This document shows, piece by piece, positions 34,476 through 43,944 of a stretch of 64,000 nucleotides of DNA (position 1 is its first letter; every line of letters starts with the position of its first letter). Source of the stretch: Galbibacter marinus. GTDB taxonomy: Bacteria > Bacteroidota > Bacteroidia > Flavobacteriales > Flavobacteriaceae. Location of the stretch: the NCBI RefSeq assembly GCF_000300875.1, contig NZ_AMSG01000003.1, positions 124,001 to 188,000 on the forward strand. The letters are read 5' to 3'. The position numbers and the translations under genes were made by a program. The notes under the pieces were generated by a model. It was not told the origin of the DNA, made no database searches, and was given only the letters and a program-made list of their open reading frames with translations.

Positions 34476-36806
34476 CTAACTTATGATATCCAGCTTTGCG
34501 AAACGCAACAGCAATTTCTTTATCCCACCTTTTTCAAACCTTATTTCAGCTTTCTTATCATTTCCAGCCCCTTCGATTTTTAATACCTCACCTCTACCAA
34601 AACGTGTATGTGAAACTATGGTTCCAACATTCATATCGGAATCAAATAAATTAGATAATGAGGAAGGTTTTCCTAGGTCTGGTTTAAGTTTACGAAGCTT
34701 CCGAAGCTTCTCCTCTGAGGGTTTATGATGTGATGGTGGTGTTGAAGCAACAGGTTTATTAAGACGTAGTTTACTCTTATCCACATCTTCAAAAATATCT
34801 GTATCCATTAAAGGTTTGTAGCGATAACTACCATCTACTGGAGGCGTTAAGTATTCTAAATATTTATCATCTATTTCTTCTATAAACCTACTGGGCTCCG
34901 CATCAATAAGCTTCCCCCATCGATACCTGCTTTCAGCATAGGTTAGGTAAGCTTGTTTTTCTGCGCGAGTTAAGGCTACATAAAACAATCTTCGCTCCTC
35001 CTCCAATTCACTTCTGGTATTCATACTCATGGCAGATGGGAACAGATCCTCCTCTAATCCAACGATAAATACATAAGGAAACTCTAATCCCTTAGCCAAA
35101 TGTATGGTCATAAGTGCTACACGATCATCATCCCCTGTGTCCTTATCGAGATCTGTCACTAAGGCCACATCTTCCATAAATTCTGAAATAGAACCCGTGG
35201 CATCTGCGAGTTCTTTTTGACCGTCAACAAAATCTTGGATACCATTGAGAAGCTCTTCCACATTTTCCATACGGGTAACGCCCTCAGGTGTCCCGTCCTT
35301 TTTGAATAATTGAAATAACCCGGTATTTTTAATCACCTGAGCAGTTAACTCGAAGGCATCCAAAGATCCTGAAGTTGCTTGAAAACTTTTGATCATGGTA
35401 ATAAAATCATCCAATCGCCTTTTGGTGCCTGAGTTGATTTTTAAATCAATTTTATCGAGGTTTTCCATTACCTCAAAAATGGAACGTTTATAATGATTCG
35501 CAGCTACAGTTAGCTTCTCCACAGTGGTTTGACCAATTCCGCGAGAAGGAAAATTAATTACACGTATTAAAGCTTCTTCGTCCTTAGGGTTGAGTATCAG
35601 CCTTAAATACGCCAGTACATCTTTAATTTCTTTACGTTGATAAAAGGATAAACCGCCGTAAATTCTATATGGAATATCTTTACGTCTAAGTGCGTCCTCA
35701 ATAGCCCTTGATTGAGAGTTTGTCCTGTACAATACGGCAAACTCTCCTTCGTGGATTTGATGCTGCATTTTGGTCTCAAAAATAGTTGAAGCCACAAATC
35801 GACCCTCTTCACCATCAGTTGGAGAGCGGTGTACTTTAATTAGATTTCCATCCTCATTGTCTGTCCAAACGACTTTCTCTAGACGGCTTTTGTTTTTTTC
35901 AATTACAGAGTTTGCTGCATGAACAATATTACGGGTAGACCGATAGTTCTGTTCTAGTCGGTACATCGCCACATCGTCATAATCCTTTTGAAAATTGAGA
36001 ATGTTATTAATATTTGCTCCTCTAAAGGCGTAGATGCTCTGAGCATCATCTCCAACTACACAAATATTTTGATATCTATCCGATAACGCTTTAACGATCA
36101 AATACTGTGAATGGTTGGTATCCTGGTACTCATCCACTAATATATATTTAAATCGTTCTTGGTACTTCATTAATACCTCAGGAAATCGATTTAAAAGTTC
36201 ATTGGTTTTAAGCAAAAGATCATCAAAATCCATAGCCCCAGCTTTAAAACAACGTTCACAGTACTCATTATAAATCTCTCCTAAACGAGGCTTTTTTGCC
36301 ATCGCATCTGCTTCCATTAATTCTGGATTGTTGAAATATGCTTTGACGGTAATCAAACTATTCTTATAAGAGGAAATTCTACTCTGTACCTGTTTGTATT
36401 TATAGACGTCTTTATCCAACCCCATTTCTTTAATAATGGCATTTATAAGACGTTGCGAATCTTGAGTATCATATATGGTAAAATTATTAGGATAACCCAA
36501 TTTGTCTGCTTCAAATCGCAAAATTTTTGCAAAGACAGAGTGAAAGGTTCCCATCCAGAGATTCTTTGCCTCACTACTTCCTACGATACTTGCGATTCTA
36601 GTCTTCATCTCACGAGCCGCCTTGTTAGTAAAGGTTAAGGCAAGAATATTAAAAGGATCTACTCCTTTATGCATGAGATAAGCAATTCTATAGGTAAGCA
36701 CTCGTGTCTTTCCCGAACCAGCTCCCGCAATTACCATTAACGCTCCATCCTTATGCAATACTGGCGCTCGCTGCGCATCATTCAATTCTGCTAAATAATT
36801 TTCCAA
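34476..36806 (-). CDS. uvrD: UvrD/PcrA-family ATP-dependent DNA helicase
   Basis: UvrD is a 3'-5' superfamily 1 helicase for nucleotide excision and mismatch repair. The 776-residue protein has the Q motif LNDAQRAPV, Walker A VIAGAGSGKTRVLTYRI (about 24-40), ALTFTNKAAREMK, DEYQDTNHSQY (Walker B), GDDAQSIYAFRGA, RLEQNYRSTRNI, TIHLAKGLEFPYVFIVG and FYVALTRAEKQAYLTYAESR. The C-terminus carries a PcrA-type Tudor-like tail (VGTIVSHTRFGRGEVLKIEG). The start is a TTG at 36806, since the next upstream in-frame codon of interest is a stop at 36834-36836 and no ATG lies between. Confidence 0.94.
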   Translation of the reverse strand: MENYLAELNDAQRAPVLHKDGALMVIAGAGSGKTRVLTYRIAYLMHKGVDPFNILALTFTNKAAREMKTRIASIVGSSEAKNLWMGTFHSVFAKILRFEADKLGYPNNFTIYDTQDSQRLINAIIKEMGLDKDVYKYKQVQSRISSYKNSLITVKAYFNNPELMEADAMAKKPRLGEIYNEYCERCFKAGAMDFDDLLLKTNELLNRFPEVLMKYQERFKYILVDEYQDTNHSQYLIVKALSDRYQNICVVGDDAQSIYAFRGANINNILNFQKDYDDVAMYRLEQNYRSTRNIVHAANSVIEKNKSRLEKVVWTDNEDGNLIKVHRSPTDGEEGRFVASTIFETKMQHQIHEGEFAVLYRTNSQSRAIEDALRRKDIPYRIYGGLSFYQRKEIKDVLAYLRLILNPKDEEALIRVINFPSRGIGQTTVEKLTVAANHYKRSIFEVMENLDKIDLKINSGTKRRLDDFITMIKSFQATSGSLDAFELTAQVIKNTGLFQLFKKDGTPEGVTRMENVEELLNGIQDFVDGQKELADATGSISEFMEDVALVTDLDKDTGDDDRVALMTIHLAKGLEFPYVFIVGLEEDLFPSAMSMNTRSELEEERRLFYVALTRAEKQAYLTYAESRYRWGKLIDAEPSRFIEEIDDKYLEYLTPPVDGSYRYKPLMDTDIFEDVDKSKLRLNKPVASTPPSHHKPSEEKLRKLRKLKPDLGKPSSLSNLFDSDMNVGTIVSHTRFGRGEVLKIEGAGNDKKAEIRFEKGGIKKLLLRFAKLDIIS

Positions 36807-37304
36807 TCGATCTGTGAGTTTTAGTATTTGACCTTAATGCTTAAAAGTCATTTCAAAAATACAGCTAACTTTTGAATTTGTCAATTTTCAATGAACCGCT
36901 TCTTGAATTGTAATGAGCTCTTAAATCCACCTCTGAATCTTTTTTAATCTTTAAACCTATACAAGACACTGCATTTCAAGAAGTTATTTCATATAAAATA
37001 ATTGACGGTTATAATTGGAATACCATCAAATTAATTACTAATTTTATCCCGTAATTAATTCACTTTTTATGCTGTTTGATACCCGTTATACAAAACTCAA
37101 ATTAAGGCAAAGACACCGAATTTTTTCTTCCTCCCAAAAAATATATACCGATTCAATTTCTTTTTGAAAGGAAAACCATTAAATTCGGAAAAAGCGGTCT
37201 GCTGCATAGAAATTAGGGTTTATAAACATCTCAAACTGCATGGTTAATAAAGTAAATTTACAGTGGTCATCTAAAAGAAATAAGTAAACTATAGTTTGAT
37301 AAAT
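36807..37304. other. Divergent intergenic region between uvrD and the FMN protein gene
   Basis: About 500 bp of AT-rich DNA with no gene I can support. It contains a perfect 10-bp inverted repeat AATTAATTAC/GTAATTAATT (37029-37038 and 37051-37060). Promoters for both flanking genes should lie here but no clear match was found. Confidence 0.35.
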
Positions 37305-38909
37305 ATGGAATCAATTTTAGAATTCTTAAGTACAATTCCTTGGTGGGCCTGGATACTAATCGTCCTTGCTCTTATTGCCATAAGAGATATTTTCTTTAAT
37401 CGGACTCATACCATTATGCACAACTTCCCAGTAGTGGGGCACTTAAGGTATTTATTAGAAAGTATTGGTCCTGAATTACGTCAGTATATCGTAGCCAATA
37501 ACAGAGAAGAACTTCCTTTTAACCGTATAGAAAGAGGATGGATTTACGCCTCTGCTAAGAATCAAAACAACTACGAAGGTTTTGGAACCGATAGAGATAT
37601 TCATCAGGCTCACTATGTTTTTATTAATAATGCAATGATTCCATACCGCATAAAAGGAGATCATCCCAATATGCTAGATCCTTACTTTTTGCCATGTGCT
37701 AAAGTAATGGGTGCTTACAATAAGCGTAAAAGACCTTACAGGCCTGCATCTATAATTAATGTTTCTGCAATGAGTTTTGGGTCATTATCGGCTCGAGCGA
37801 TCGAATCTTTAAACATCGGGTGTTCCCTCTCACATGCTTATCACAACACTGGGGAAGGTGGTTTATCACCTTATCATAAAAAAGGAGCAGATATCGTTTT
37901 TCATATTGGGACAGGATATTTCGGTGTAAGAAATGACGATGGCGAATTTGAAATTGATAAGTTAATAAGCTTAGTTCATCAGAACCCTCAGATACGCGCT
38001 ATTGAGATCAAACTTTCTCAGGGTGCAAAACCTGGAAAAGGTGGAGTATTACCAGGTTCTAAGATTACCAAGGAAATTGCAGAAATCAGGCACGTCCCTA
38101 TTGGCAAAGATGTGTTGTCACCTGCCTACCACACGGCATTTAAAACCTTGGATGAATTGGTTGATTTAGTGGAGCGCATTGCGGATAAAACTGGGTTACC
38201 TGTCGGAATTAAAGCGGCAATAGGTAAGCTCGATCAATGGAAAGAACTGGCAAGCATTATGAAGTCCACAAATAAAGGTCCTGACTTTATAACAATTGAT
38301 GGTGGTGAAGGAGGTACTGGAGCTGCACCACCAAGTTTTGCCGATCACGTATCACTACCTTGGATTTATTCCTTTAGTGATGTCTATCGCATCTTTAAAG
38401 ACGAAGGACTTACAGAGCGTATCGTCTTTATTGGGAGTGGTAAGTTAGGTTTCCCATCAAAAGCAGCTATGGCGTTTGCTATGGGCGCAGATTTAATAAA
38501 CGTGGCTAGAGAAGCTATGATGAGTATTGGCTGTATCCAAGCTAAGATATGTCATACCAATAATTGTCCAAGTGGTGTAGCCACTCAAAAGAAATGGCTT
38601 CAGAATGGGATTAATATAGAAGACAAGGCTGAACGCGTGAGTTATTATTTTAAAAACTTCAAGAAAGAGCTCATTGAAATCACACATGCCTGTGGATATG
38701 AACATCCTGCTCAGCTTACTATGGAAGATGTAGATATCAATTTAGGTGATAAAATGCTTACACAACCTTTAGCCAATGTATATGGATACAATAAGGTAAT
38801 TGTGCCATTTGATGGGGTGGAAACAGCCTTAAAATGTCCACACCTAGGCGGACAATATACCACTAAAGGAGCCTTGGCTAAATTCAAAGACAAACAAGTA
38901 CGATATTAA
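37305..38909 (+). CDS. FMN-binding glutamate synthase-like protein (stand-alone GltS domain)
   Basis: The 534-residue protein has one N-terminal membrane segment (about 5-27, FLSTIPWWAWILIVLALIAI) and then the FMN/glutamate-synthase barrel: NVSAMSFGSLSARAIESLNI, GCSLSHAYHNTGEGGLSPYH, IEIKLSQGAKPGKGGVLPGS, TIDGGEGGTGAAPPSFADHV and FIGSGKLGFPSKAAMAFAMG. The 3Fe-4S cysteines are present as CIQAKICHTNNC. The glutamine amidotransferase domain of true GltB is lacking, so its real substrate is unknown; some relatives are labelled archaeal-type glutamate synthase. The ATG at 37305 is preferred to the TTG at 37296. The next gene follows after 21 bp and is probably co-transcribed. Confidence 0.88.
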   Translation: MESILEFLSTIPWWAWILIVLALIAIRDIFFNRTHTIMHNFPVVGHLRYLLESIGPELRQYIVANNREELPFNRIERGWIYASAKNQNNYEGFGTDRDIHQAHYVFINNAMIPYRIKGDHPNMLDPYFLPCAKVMGAYNKRKRPYRPASIINVSAMSFGSLSARAIESLNIGCSLSHAYHNTGEGGLSPYHKKGADIVFHIGTGYFGVRNDDGEFEIDKLISLVHQNPQIRAIEIKLSQGAKPGKGGVLPGSKITKEIAEIRHVPIGKDVLSPAYHTAFKTLDELVDLVERIADKTGLPVGIKAAIGKLDQWKELASIMKSTNKGPDFITIDGGEGGTGAAPPSFADHVSLPWIYSFSDVYRIFKDEGLTERIVFIGSGKLGFPSKAAMAFAMGADLINVAREAMMSIGCIQAKICHTNNCPSGVATQKKWLQNGINIEDKAERVSYYFKNFKKELIEITHACGYEHPAQLTMEDVDINLGDKMLTQPLANVYGYNKVIVPFDGVETALKCPHLGGQYTTKGALAKFKDKQVRY

Positions 38910-38930
38910 TTATTCCCCAATCTAAATTCT

Positions 38931-39449
38931 ATGGAACAAACGAAAATTATCGAACTGCTATTTTATCTTTTACCCGCAGTGGTTACGGGTCTTGTGGCTT
39001 ATTATTTTTTCTCAACTCATACTAAAAATGAAGAAGGTCGAAGACGATTTTTATTACATAAAGAAACCCAAAAATCGGCCCTACCATTACAATTACAAGC
39101 CTATGAGCGAATGGCTTTATATTTAGAACGTATCCATCCTTCAAAATTAGTCCTACGAATTCATCCAGAGAATATGGATAAACAAGCTTATGAGCTCGAA
39201 TTAGTCGGATCGATTGAGGGAGAATTCGAACACAATCTCAGTCAACAAATCTATATAACTGAAGAATGTTGGAATGTAATTAAAACCTCCAAAAACGCGA
39301 CCATACAATTAATTCGAAAATCTTCCCAACAGACGGATAACACTCAGAAGTTCCGTGAAGATATCCTTAATCAATTGATAGATAAACAAGCGCCTTCAGA
39401 TACTGCTCTTGGGTACATCAAAAAAGAAGTGCGCTTATTATTAGGGTAG
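38931..39449 (+). CDS. Membrane-anchored protein of unknown function (172 aa)
   Basis: One N-terminal membrane segment (about 8-27, LLFYLLPAVVTGLVAYYFFS) is followed by a cytoplasmic or periplasmic domain with a helix of the type LQLQAYERMALYLERIHPSK and a beta pair YELELVGSIEGEFEHNLSQQ. No known motif is recognised. The gene follows the FMN protein gene by 21 bp, which suggests a shared transcript and perhaps a shared role. It is convergent with the patatin pair, 5 bp apart. Confidence 0.65.
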   Translation: MEQTKIIELLFYLLPAVVTGLVAYYFFSTHTKNEEGRRRFLLHKETQKSALPLQLQAYERMALYLERIHPSKLVLRIHPENMDKQAYELELVGSIEGEFEHNLSQQIYITEECWNVIKTSKNATIQLIRKSSQQTDNTQKFREDILNQLIDKQAPSDTALGYIKKEVRLLLG

Positions 39450-39454
39450 AAAAT

Positions 39455-40372
39455 TTAACCCGCCATTCCAACGCGTTTTGGGTCCTGCTCAATCTTTACG
39501 CGATCTTGGGCATAAGTTTTACCTTGTGCCCACCATTGACGCATTAAATCTTTATTGAAATAGAGTGAATTTTCCGTAAGCCTGGTCGGGGTGAAATAAG
39601 TATTTAATTTTACATTTTTATTCATAGCGGCCAATTTTCCTTCGATTACATCACGAGACTCTAATTGGTCTAAGACAAAACTGTACAAGTTGACCATCAA
39701 GGAAAACGGATTTTTTCCTACCACCTTGTTGTGCTCCATATTTTCAGTCTCCAAAATAATAGCATCCACTGTTGAAGCACCACGTTTAATAGCTTCACGA
39801 ATTGGGATAACACAACCTAGTCCTCCATCAGCATACTCGAAATCATCCTTTTTAGCCAATGACATAAAAGGAACATAATTACACGACATCCAGATCCAAT
39901 CGCAGAAGTCTTCATAGTCAAAATCCATAATTGACTTGTATTCAACCCTATTTTTAGAAAGATTGGAAACTGTTACTACTACCTCCTTTCCTGTGGCTCT
40001 AATTAAATCGAAATCTTCTTCTAGAAAGTGTTTTCGAATTTGCTTTCGTAAGTTTTTACTCTCACCAAAGGTCCTCTTTCGTTTTAAAAGTTGCCAAAGT
40101 ACATTCATATAGTTGATCGCTACATACTCCTTATCCCCTTTTTTTCGAACAATAAATGGATTGTTGCTGAATATTTTTCGCTGAGTGACATTGGTATACA
40201 TCTCATATGCCTTTTCAACTCTATTGTTGGCCAGTAGCGGAATCAATAGACTCCCTGTGGATGTTCCTAAATACATATCGTACTCACGTTTCTCATGTTC
40301 AATAAGATACTGAGCTACTCCTCCAGCAAAAGCTCCTTTACTCCCGCCTCCAGAAATCACCAATGCTCTCAT
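39455..40372 (-). CDS. Patatin-like phospholipase (second of a tandem pair)
   Basis: Patatin-family enzymes are lipid acyl hydrolases with a Ser-Asp dyad. The N-terminus has the oxyanion loop SGGGSKGAFAGG and the nucleophile elbow GTSTGSL; the dyad Asp lies in YADGGLG (DGG in place of the more usual DGA). The 305-residue product has no signal peptide. It is a paralogue of the upstream gene, sharing MRALVISGGGSKGAFAGGVA, NYVPFMS-type segments and LTxNSLxF near the C-terminus (about half the residues identical by eye). The two genes are 11 bp apart on the same strand. Confidence 0.87.
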   Translation of the reverse strand: MRALVISGGGSKGAFAGGVAQYLIEHEKREYDMYLGTSTGSLLIPLLANNRVEKAYEMYTNVTQRKIFSNNPFIVRKKGDKEYVAINYMNVLWQLLKRKRTFGESKNLRKQIRKHFLEEDFDLIRATGKEVVVTVSNLSKNRVEYKSIMDFDYEDFCDWIWMSCNYVPFMSLAKKDDFEYADGGLGCVIPIREAIKRGASTVDAIILETENMEHNKVVGKNPFSLMVNLYSFVLDQLESRDVIEGKLAAMNKNVKLNTYFTPTRLTENSLYFNKDLMRQWWAQGKTYAQDRVKIEQDPKRVGMAG

Positions 40373-40383
40373 ACTATTTTGTT

Positions 40384-41295
40384 TTATTGTTTATCAACGT
40401 TCAATTGGTTAGTATTTGAATTTTTAATTTTTGCAAATTCATAACCGCTCTGCCACCAACTTTTCATTCTTTGTTTATCAAAAATTAAGGAATTAGTAGT
40501 CAGCACAGTTGGGGTGTAATAAAAGTTAATGATGGCGTTATTATGAGAGGCGACAAATTTACCTATCCTAATATTTTGATAGGTGATACGGTCTAGCATA
40601 AAGCTAAACATGGTTGTTAGTAGTGAGAACGGATTCCTCGAAGGCATTCTATTGAACTGAGTTATTTCCGTATGTAAAATCACTGCATCAACCTCCGTGG
40701 CACCTCTTCGAATAGCCTCCTCGATAGGAACCATAGTTCCTAGTCCTCCATCGGCATACTCACATCCATCAACTTTAACCAAACTCATAAATGGTGTATA
40801 ATTGCCTGAGATCCATATCCAATCACAAAATTCCTCATATTCAAAATCCATAATCGATTTATATTCCACCTGATTCAAAGATAAATTACTCACTGTGACT
40901 ACTACATCCTTTTTTAGTTTTCTAAGTGCGCTGAATTCCTCCTTAGTAAATGTACGTTCAATAAGACGTCTCAGATTATTACTCTCTCCAAAAGTTTTAC
41001 TTCCCCTGATGAAATTGCGTACTACATTCAGGTGATTGATACTGATATGTTGAGAGCCGTGCTTGTATTTTATAAGAAAAGGACAACTATCAAAGATATC
41101 CTCATTTGTAACAGAGGTATATATGTTTTTAATTTTCTCAATGTCACCTAAGGCCAAATGGTTTACTAATAAACTTCCAGTGGAAGCGCCCAAGAACATG
41201 CTGTAATCTCTATTTAAATCTTGTATTAAATACTGTGCAACTCCACCGGCGAAGGCTCCTTTGCTTCCCCCTCCAGAAATCACCAATGCTCTCAT
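40384..41295 (-). CDS. Patatin-like phospholipase (first of a tandem pair)
   Basis: The 303-residue product carries the same patatin features as its neighbour: SGGGSKGAFAGG, GASTGSL (nucleophile Ser) and YADGGLG (Asp). Shared segments such as KDVVVTVSNLSLNQVEYKSI and FEYEEFCDWIWISGNYTPFM show a tandem duplication, with more difference toward the C-terminus. It lies 22 bp after the M1 peptidase gene on the same strand, so the three may be co-transcribed. Substrate unknown. Confidence 0.87.
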   Translation of the reverse strand: MRALVISGGGSKGAFAGGVAQYLIQDLNRDYSMFLGASTGSLLVNHLALGDIEKIKNIYTSVTNEDIFDSCPFLIKYKHGSQHISINHLNVVRNFIRGSKTFGESNNLRRLIERTFTKEEFSALRKLKKDVVVTVSNLSLNQVEYKSIMDFEYEEFCDWIWISGNYTPFMSLVKVDGCEYADGGLGTMVPIEEAIRRGATEVDAVILHTEITQFNRMPSRNPFSLLTTMFSFMLDRITYQNIRIGKFVASHNNAIINFYYTPTVLTTNSLIFDKQRMKSWWQSGYEFAKIKNSNTNQLNVDKQ

Positions 41296-41317
41296 TGTAA
41301 CTAATTTAGTGTTAAAT

Positions 41318-43408
41318 CTACTGATCTAATCGATCATTTAAAAACCTTTGCTCTTGTTTATTTAAATCTTTTTTTAATCCCGTTATAATCCCATGATAAG
41401 CAGGCTGGGATAGGAGACTATCTAACAGTTCCCTTGAAAATTTAGAGAACTGCCAAACAGGATGTAAACAGGCCTGTATCAAATTTTTAATAGCTGGTTC
41501 ATTAAAACCTTCCAATTGCCCGAGGTAACGAAAAGCACTCCATCGAAGTTCATAGGGTTGGTAAGTATTAGTGTAGGTAAGTAGAGTGTTGTAATACACA
41601 TACTTTTTATCCTTGTGATAATCTGGAGAAATAAGAGCAAGTGCTAGCCACAGTGTTTTAATATTCTTATTTTTAAAACCGTCAATTCCTTTGGTTTGGT
41701 CTAAATATACGGGTAGTGACCCTGGGAAGTTTATAGAAAGTTTTAATAGGGCTAGTTCAATAGTTTTATAACTAGCGGAGGTTAATAACACTTCAAAATC
41801 ATTTTTTAAAACCTCGGGGATCTGTACTATGTGAACCGCTACACTTTGTTTATTCTCATTTATGGATGACTGCAAAGCTCTTTTATAAACCTTAACCATT
41901 AAATCTTCACCCAGAGTGCTTGCCCTTTGAACAATATAGCTCACAACTGCAGTTTTATTGTTTTTATTATAAATCTCAGGGTTTTCAATCACAAAACTTT
42001 CAAAAGCAGCATCATCCATCTGCTTTAAGTCTAACAATTGAGCGGTTAATTCATTTTTTCTTAGAATCTCTTTGGCACGTTGAATTGGGAATTCTTTTTG
42101 CACCAGCCAACGATCAATAAAGCTATCCAGGTCCAGTTGACTTTTTGCCATCGCTACATTAAAAAAATCATGCGTATCTACATTTTTATAAGCATGTTCT
42201 TTTAAAAAAGTTTTTATAGTCTTTTTAAAGCTACGATCTCCAATGGTTTCTCTTAAGGCTACTAGAACCCAGGCTCCTCGCTGATAAAAGGTTAAACTAC
42301 TAGCCTTGGGATTAAGTAAAGACTCTGGAGCTTGTGCCTCTAAATCCATAGCGGATTTATATAATTCTAAATAGAAGTGGTCGTCCCCAATAATTTCCTT
42401 TGCAGCCAAAAGTGCGTAATAGGTGGCAAATCCTTCTTGAAGCCAATGATGGGTTGACTCTGTTTCTGTAACCATGTTACCAAACCAATGATGTGCTAAT
42501 TCATGGGCATTAACATTAAAGTAAGACTGATCTTTTTGCGCTATAGAATCCACCATATAGGAATCCGAAAATATAGTTAATGTGGTGTTTTCCATTCCAG
42601 CATACAAAAAATCCTGAACACCCACTTGTTTATATTCCTGCCAAGGGTACCTTACCCCTATTTCGTCTTCATAGAAATTCATTATCTGCGTGGTATACCT
42701 ATAAGTAGGCTCTACTTTGGCTTTATCTTGGGAGTTGAAATAATTTTTGATCTTCACCCCTGATTTACTTTGTGTTTGTACAAAATCAAAGTTCCCCATG
42801 GCAATTGCTAATAAATAACTACTCATGGGATTTTTCATATCGTACTCCCAAAGTATTTGGTCCGCGATCTTGTGTTTTTGTTTTAATTTACCATTGGCAA
42901 GAACAGTGAAGGCCTCTGGGGCTTTAATAGTGAGATCAAATATGATCTTTTCATTCATATCATCAAAACTTGGAAGCCAATAGGAACTATACTTTCCCTG
43001 TCCTTGGGTCCAAATTTGTTTTACCTGACCATTTGGATCATCTATAAAATACATCGCCTTTTTGGGTTTAGCCTGATAATGTACCTCCACGAGATGATCA
43101 TCGCCTTTATGAAAACGATTGTAAATTTTTAGTTTTAAATTATCCTGGTAACTGAAATCAATAGGGTTCTTATCAAGCCTCACTTCATGGATCTCCATAT
43201 CCCTTGCATCTATCACTAGGGAATCTGTTGACCGCAATACCTTAAAGGCCAAGGAGACCTCTCCGTGTATTTTCTTTTTTGAAGGAATTAGGGCTACATT
43301 TACATCAGCTTCAATGATATCGATTTGATGGATTTGTTGTGCAAAGCCATTTTTTACTACACAGCAACAAATCAATATTAAACTACAGAGAACATTCTTT
43401 TTAAGCAT
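41318..43408 (-). CDS. M1-family zinc metallopeptidase (aminopeptidase)
   Basis: The 696-residue protein has a signal peptide (cleavage near GFAQ at about 23-24), an N-terminal beta domain (about 25-210), the substrate-recognition GMEN (271-274) and the zinc site HELAHHWFGNM (302-312) with the third ligand Glu325 in LQEGFATYY, so HExxH-x18-E is intact. The helical C-terminal half (about 440-696) resembles that of M1 enzymes. It would cleave N-terminal residues from peptides in the periplasm or at the cell surface. First gene of a run with the two patatins; upstream is the cytochrome/sulfite oxidase pair, 50 bp away. Confidence 0.93.
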   Translation of the reverse strand: MLKKNVLCSLILICCCVVKNGFAQQIHQIDIIEADVNVALIPSKKKIHGEVSLAFKVLRSTDSLVIDARDMEIHEVRLDKNPIDFSYQDNLKLKIYNRFHKGDDHLVEVHYQAKPKKAMYFIDDPNGQVKQIWTQGQGKYSSYWLPSFDDMNEKIIFDLTIKAPEAFTVLANGKLKQKHKIADQILWEYDMKNPMSSYLLAIAMGNFDFVQTQSKSGVKIKNYFNSQDKAKVEPTYRYTTQIMNFYEDEIGVRYPWQEYKQVGVQDFLYAGMENTTLTIFSDSYMVDSIAQKDQSYFNVNAHELAHHWFGNMVTETESTHHWLQEGFATYYALLAAKEIIGDDHFYLELYKSAMDLEAQAPESLLNPKASSLTFYQRGAWVLVALRETIGDRSFKKTIKTFLKEHAYKNVDTHDFFNVAMAKSQLDLDSFIDRWLVQKEFPIQRAKEILRKNELTAQLLDLKQMDDAAFESFVIENPEIYNKNNKTAVVSYIVQRASTLGEDLMVKVYKRALQSSINENKQSVAVHIVQIPEVLKNDFEVLLTSASYKTIELALLKLSINFPGSLPVYLDQTKGIDGFKNKNIKTLWLALALISPDYHKDKKYVYYNTLLTYTNTYQPYELRWSAFRYLGQLEGFNEPAIKNLIQACLHPVWQFSKFSRELLDSLLSQPAYHGIITGLKKDLNKQEQRFLNDRLDQ

Positions 43409-43458
43409 AGTTAGGTATTACTAAATATTTACAAATATTGAATTTAAGATAAGTTAGT

Positions 43459-43944
43459 TTACTGCTCTAGCACATACCACTTATCAATTGTTAAGTTTTG
43501 TCTTCTTCCTTTAGATTCAGGGGCGTAATTTTTCGCTAGATAATCTAAAATTATAGGCTCCTTCTCACCGAGATCCCAAAGATTTTGAGTTTCCTGCATC
43601 CATTTGATGGTCGCTTTCCAAGCTTCTCTGCTCATTCTGTTTTGAGTAACTAGCCTCGCAGAATGACAATTTGTACAATTATTAACCACCGCACTCATTC
43701 CAACATCTTCGATAAAACCAGTTTCCAAATCATATTCACCTTCTTGGCTATTTACTAAAGGTACAGAGAGTGAATCCGAAGTTTCGAATTGTTTCTGATT
43801 CGCTTCTTTTACCGTAAACAAGGAACTCTCTGGGTAAAATGTATAAAGCACTACAAAGCCACCTAGGCTCATAAGCGCGATAACAAAAAGACATAGTCCA
43901 TTGCGCAAAAGTTTGAGCTGTTTATTAAACTGATCTGGCTGCAT
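43459..43944 (-). CDS. Membrane-anchored monohaem cytochrome c subunit
   Basis: The 161-residue protein has one N-terminal membrane segment (about 16-36) and then a periplasmic domain with a single haem c site CTNCH (90-94) in VVNNCTNCHSARLVTQNRMS. The stretch WKATIKWMQETQNLWDLGEK is typical of the cytochrome subunit of bacterial sulfite dehydrogenases (SorB-like). Its start overlaps the stop of the upstream molybdoenzyme gene by one base (TAATG), which supports a coupled enzyme-cytochrome pair that passes electrons from sulfite to the respiratory chain. Confidence 0.85.
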   Translation of the reverse strand: MQPDQFNKQLKLLRNGLCLFVIALMSLGGFVVLYTFYPESSLFTVKEANQKQFETSDSLSVPLVNSQEGEYDLETGFIEDVGMSAVVNNCTNCHSARLVTQNRMSREAWKATIKWMQETQNLWDLGEKEPIILDYLAKNYAPESKGRRQNLTIDKWYVLEQ

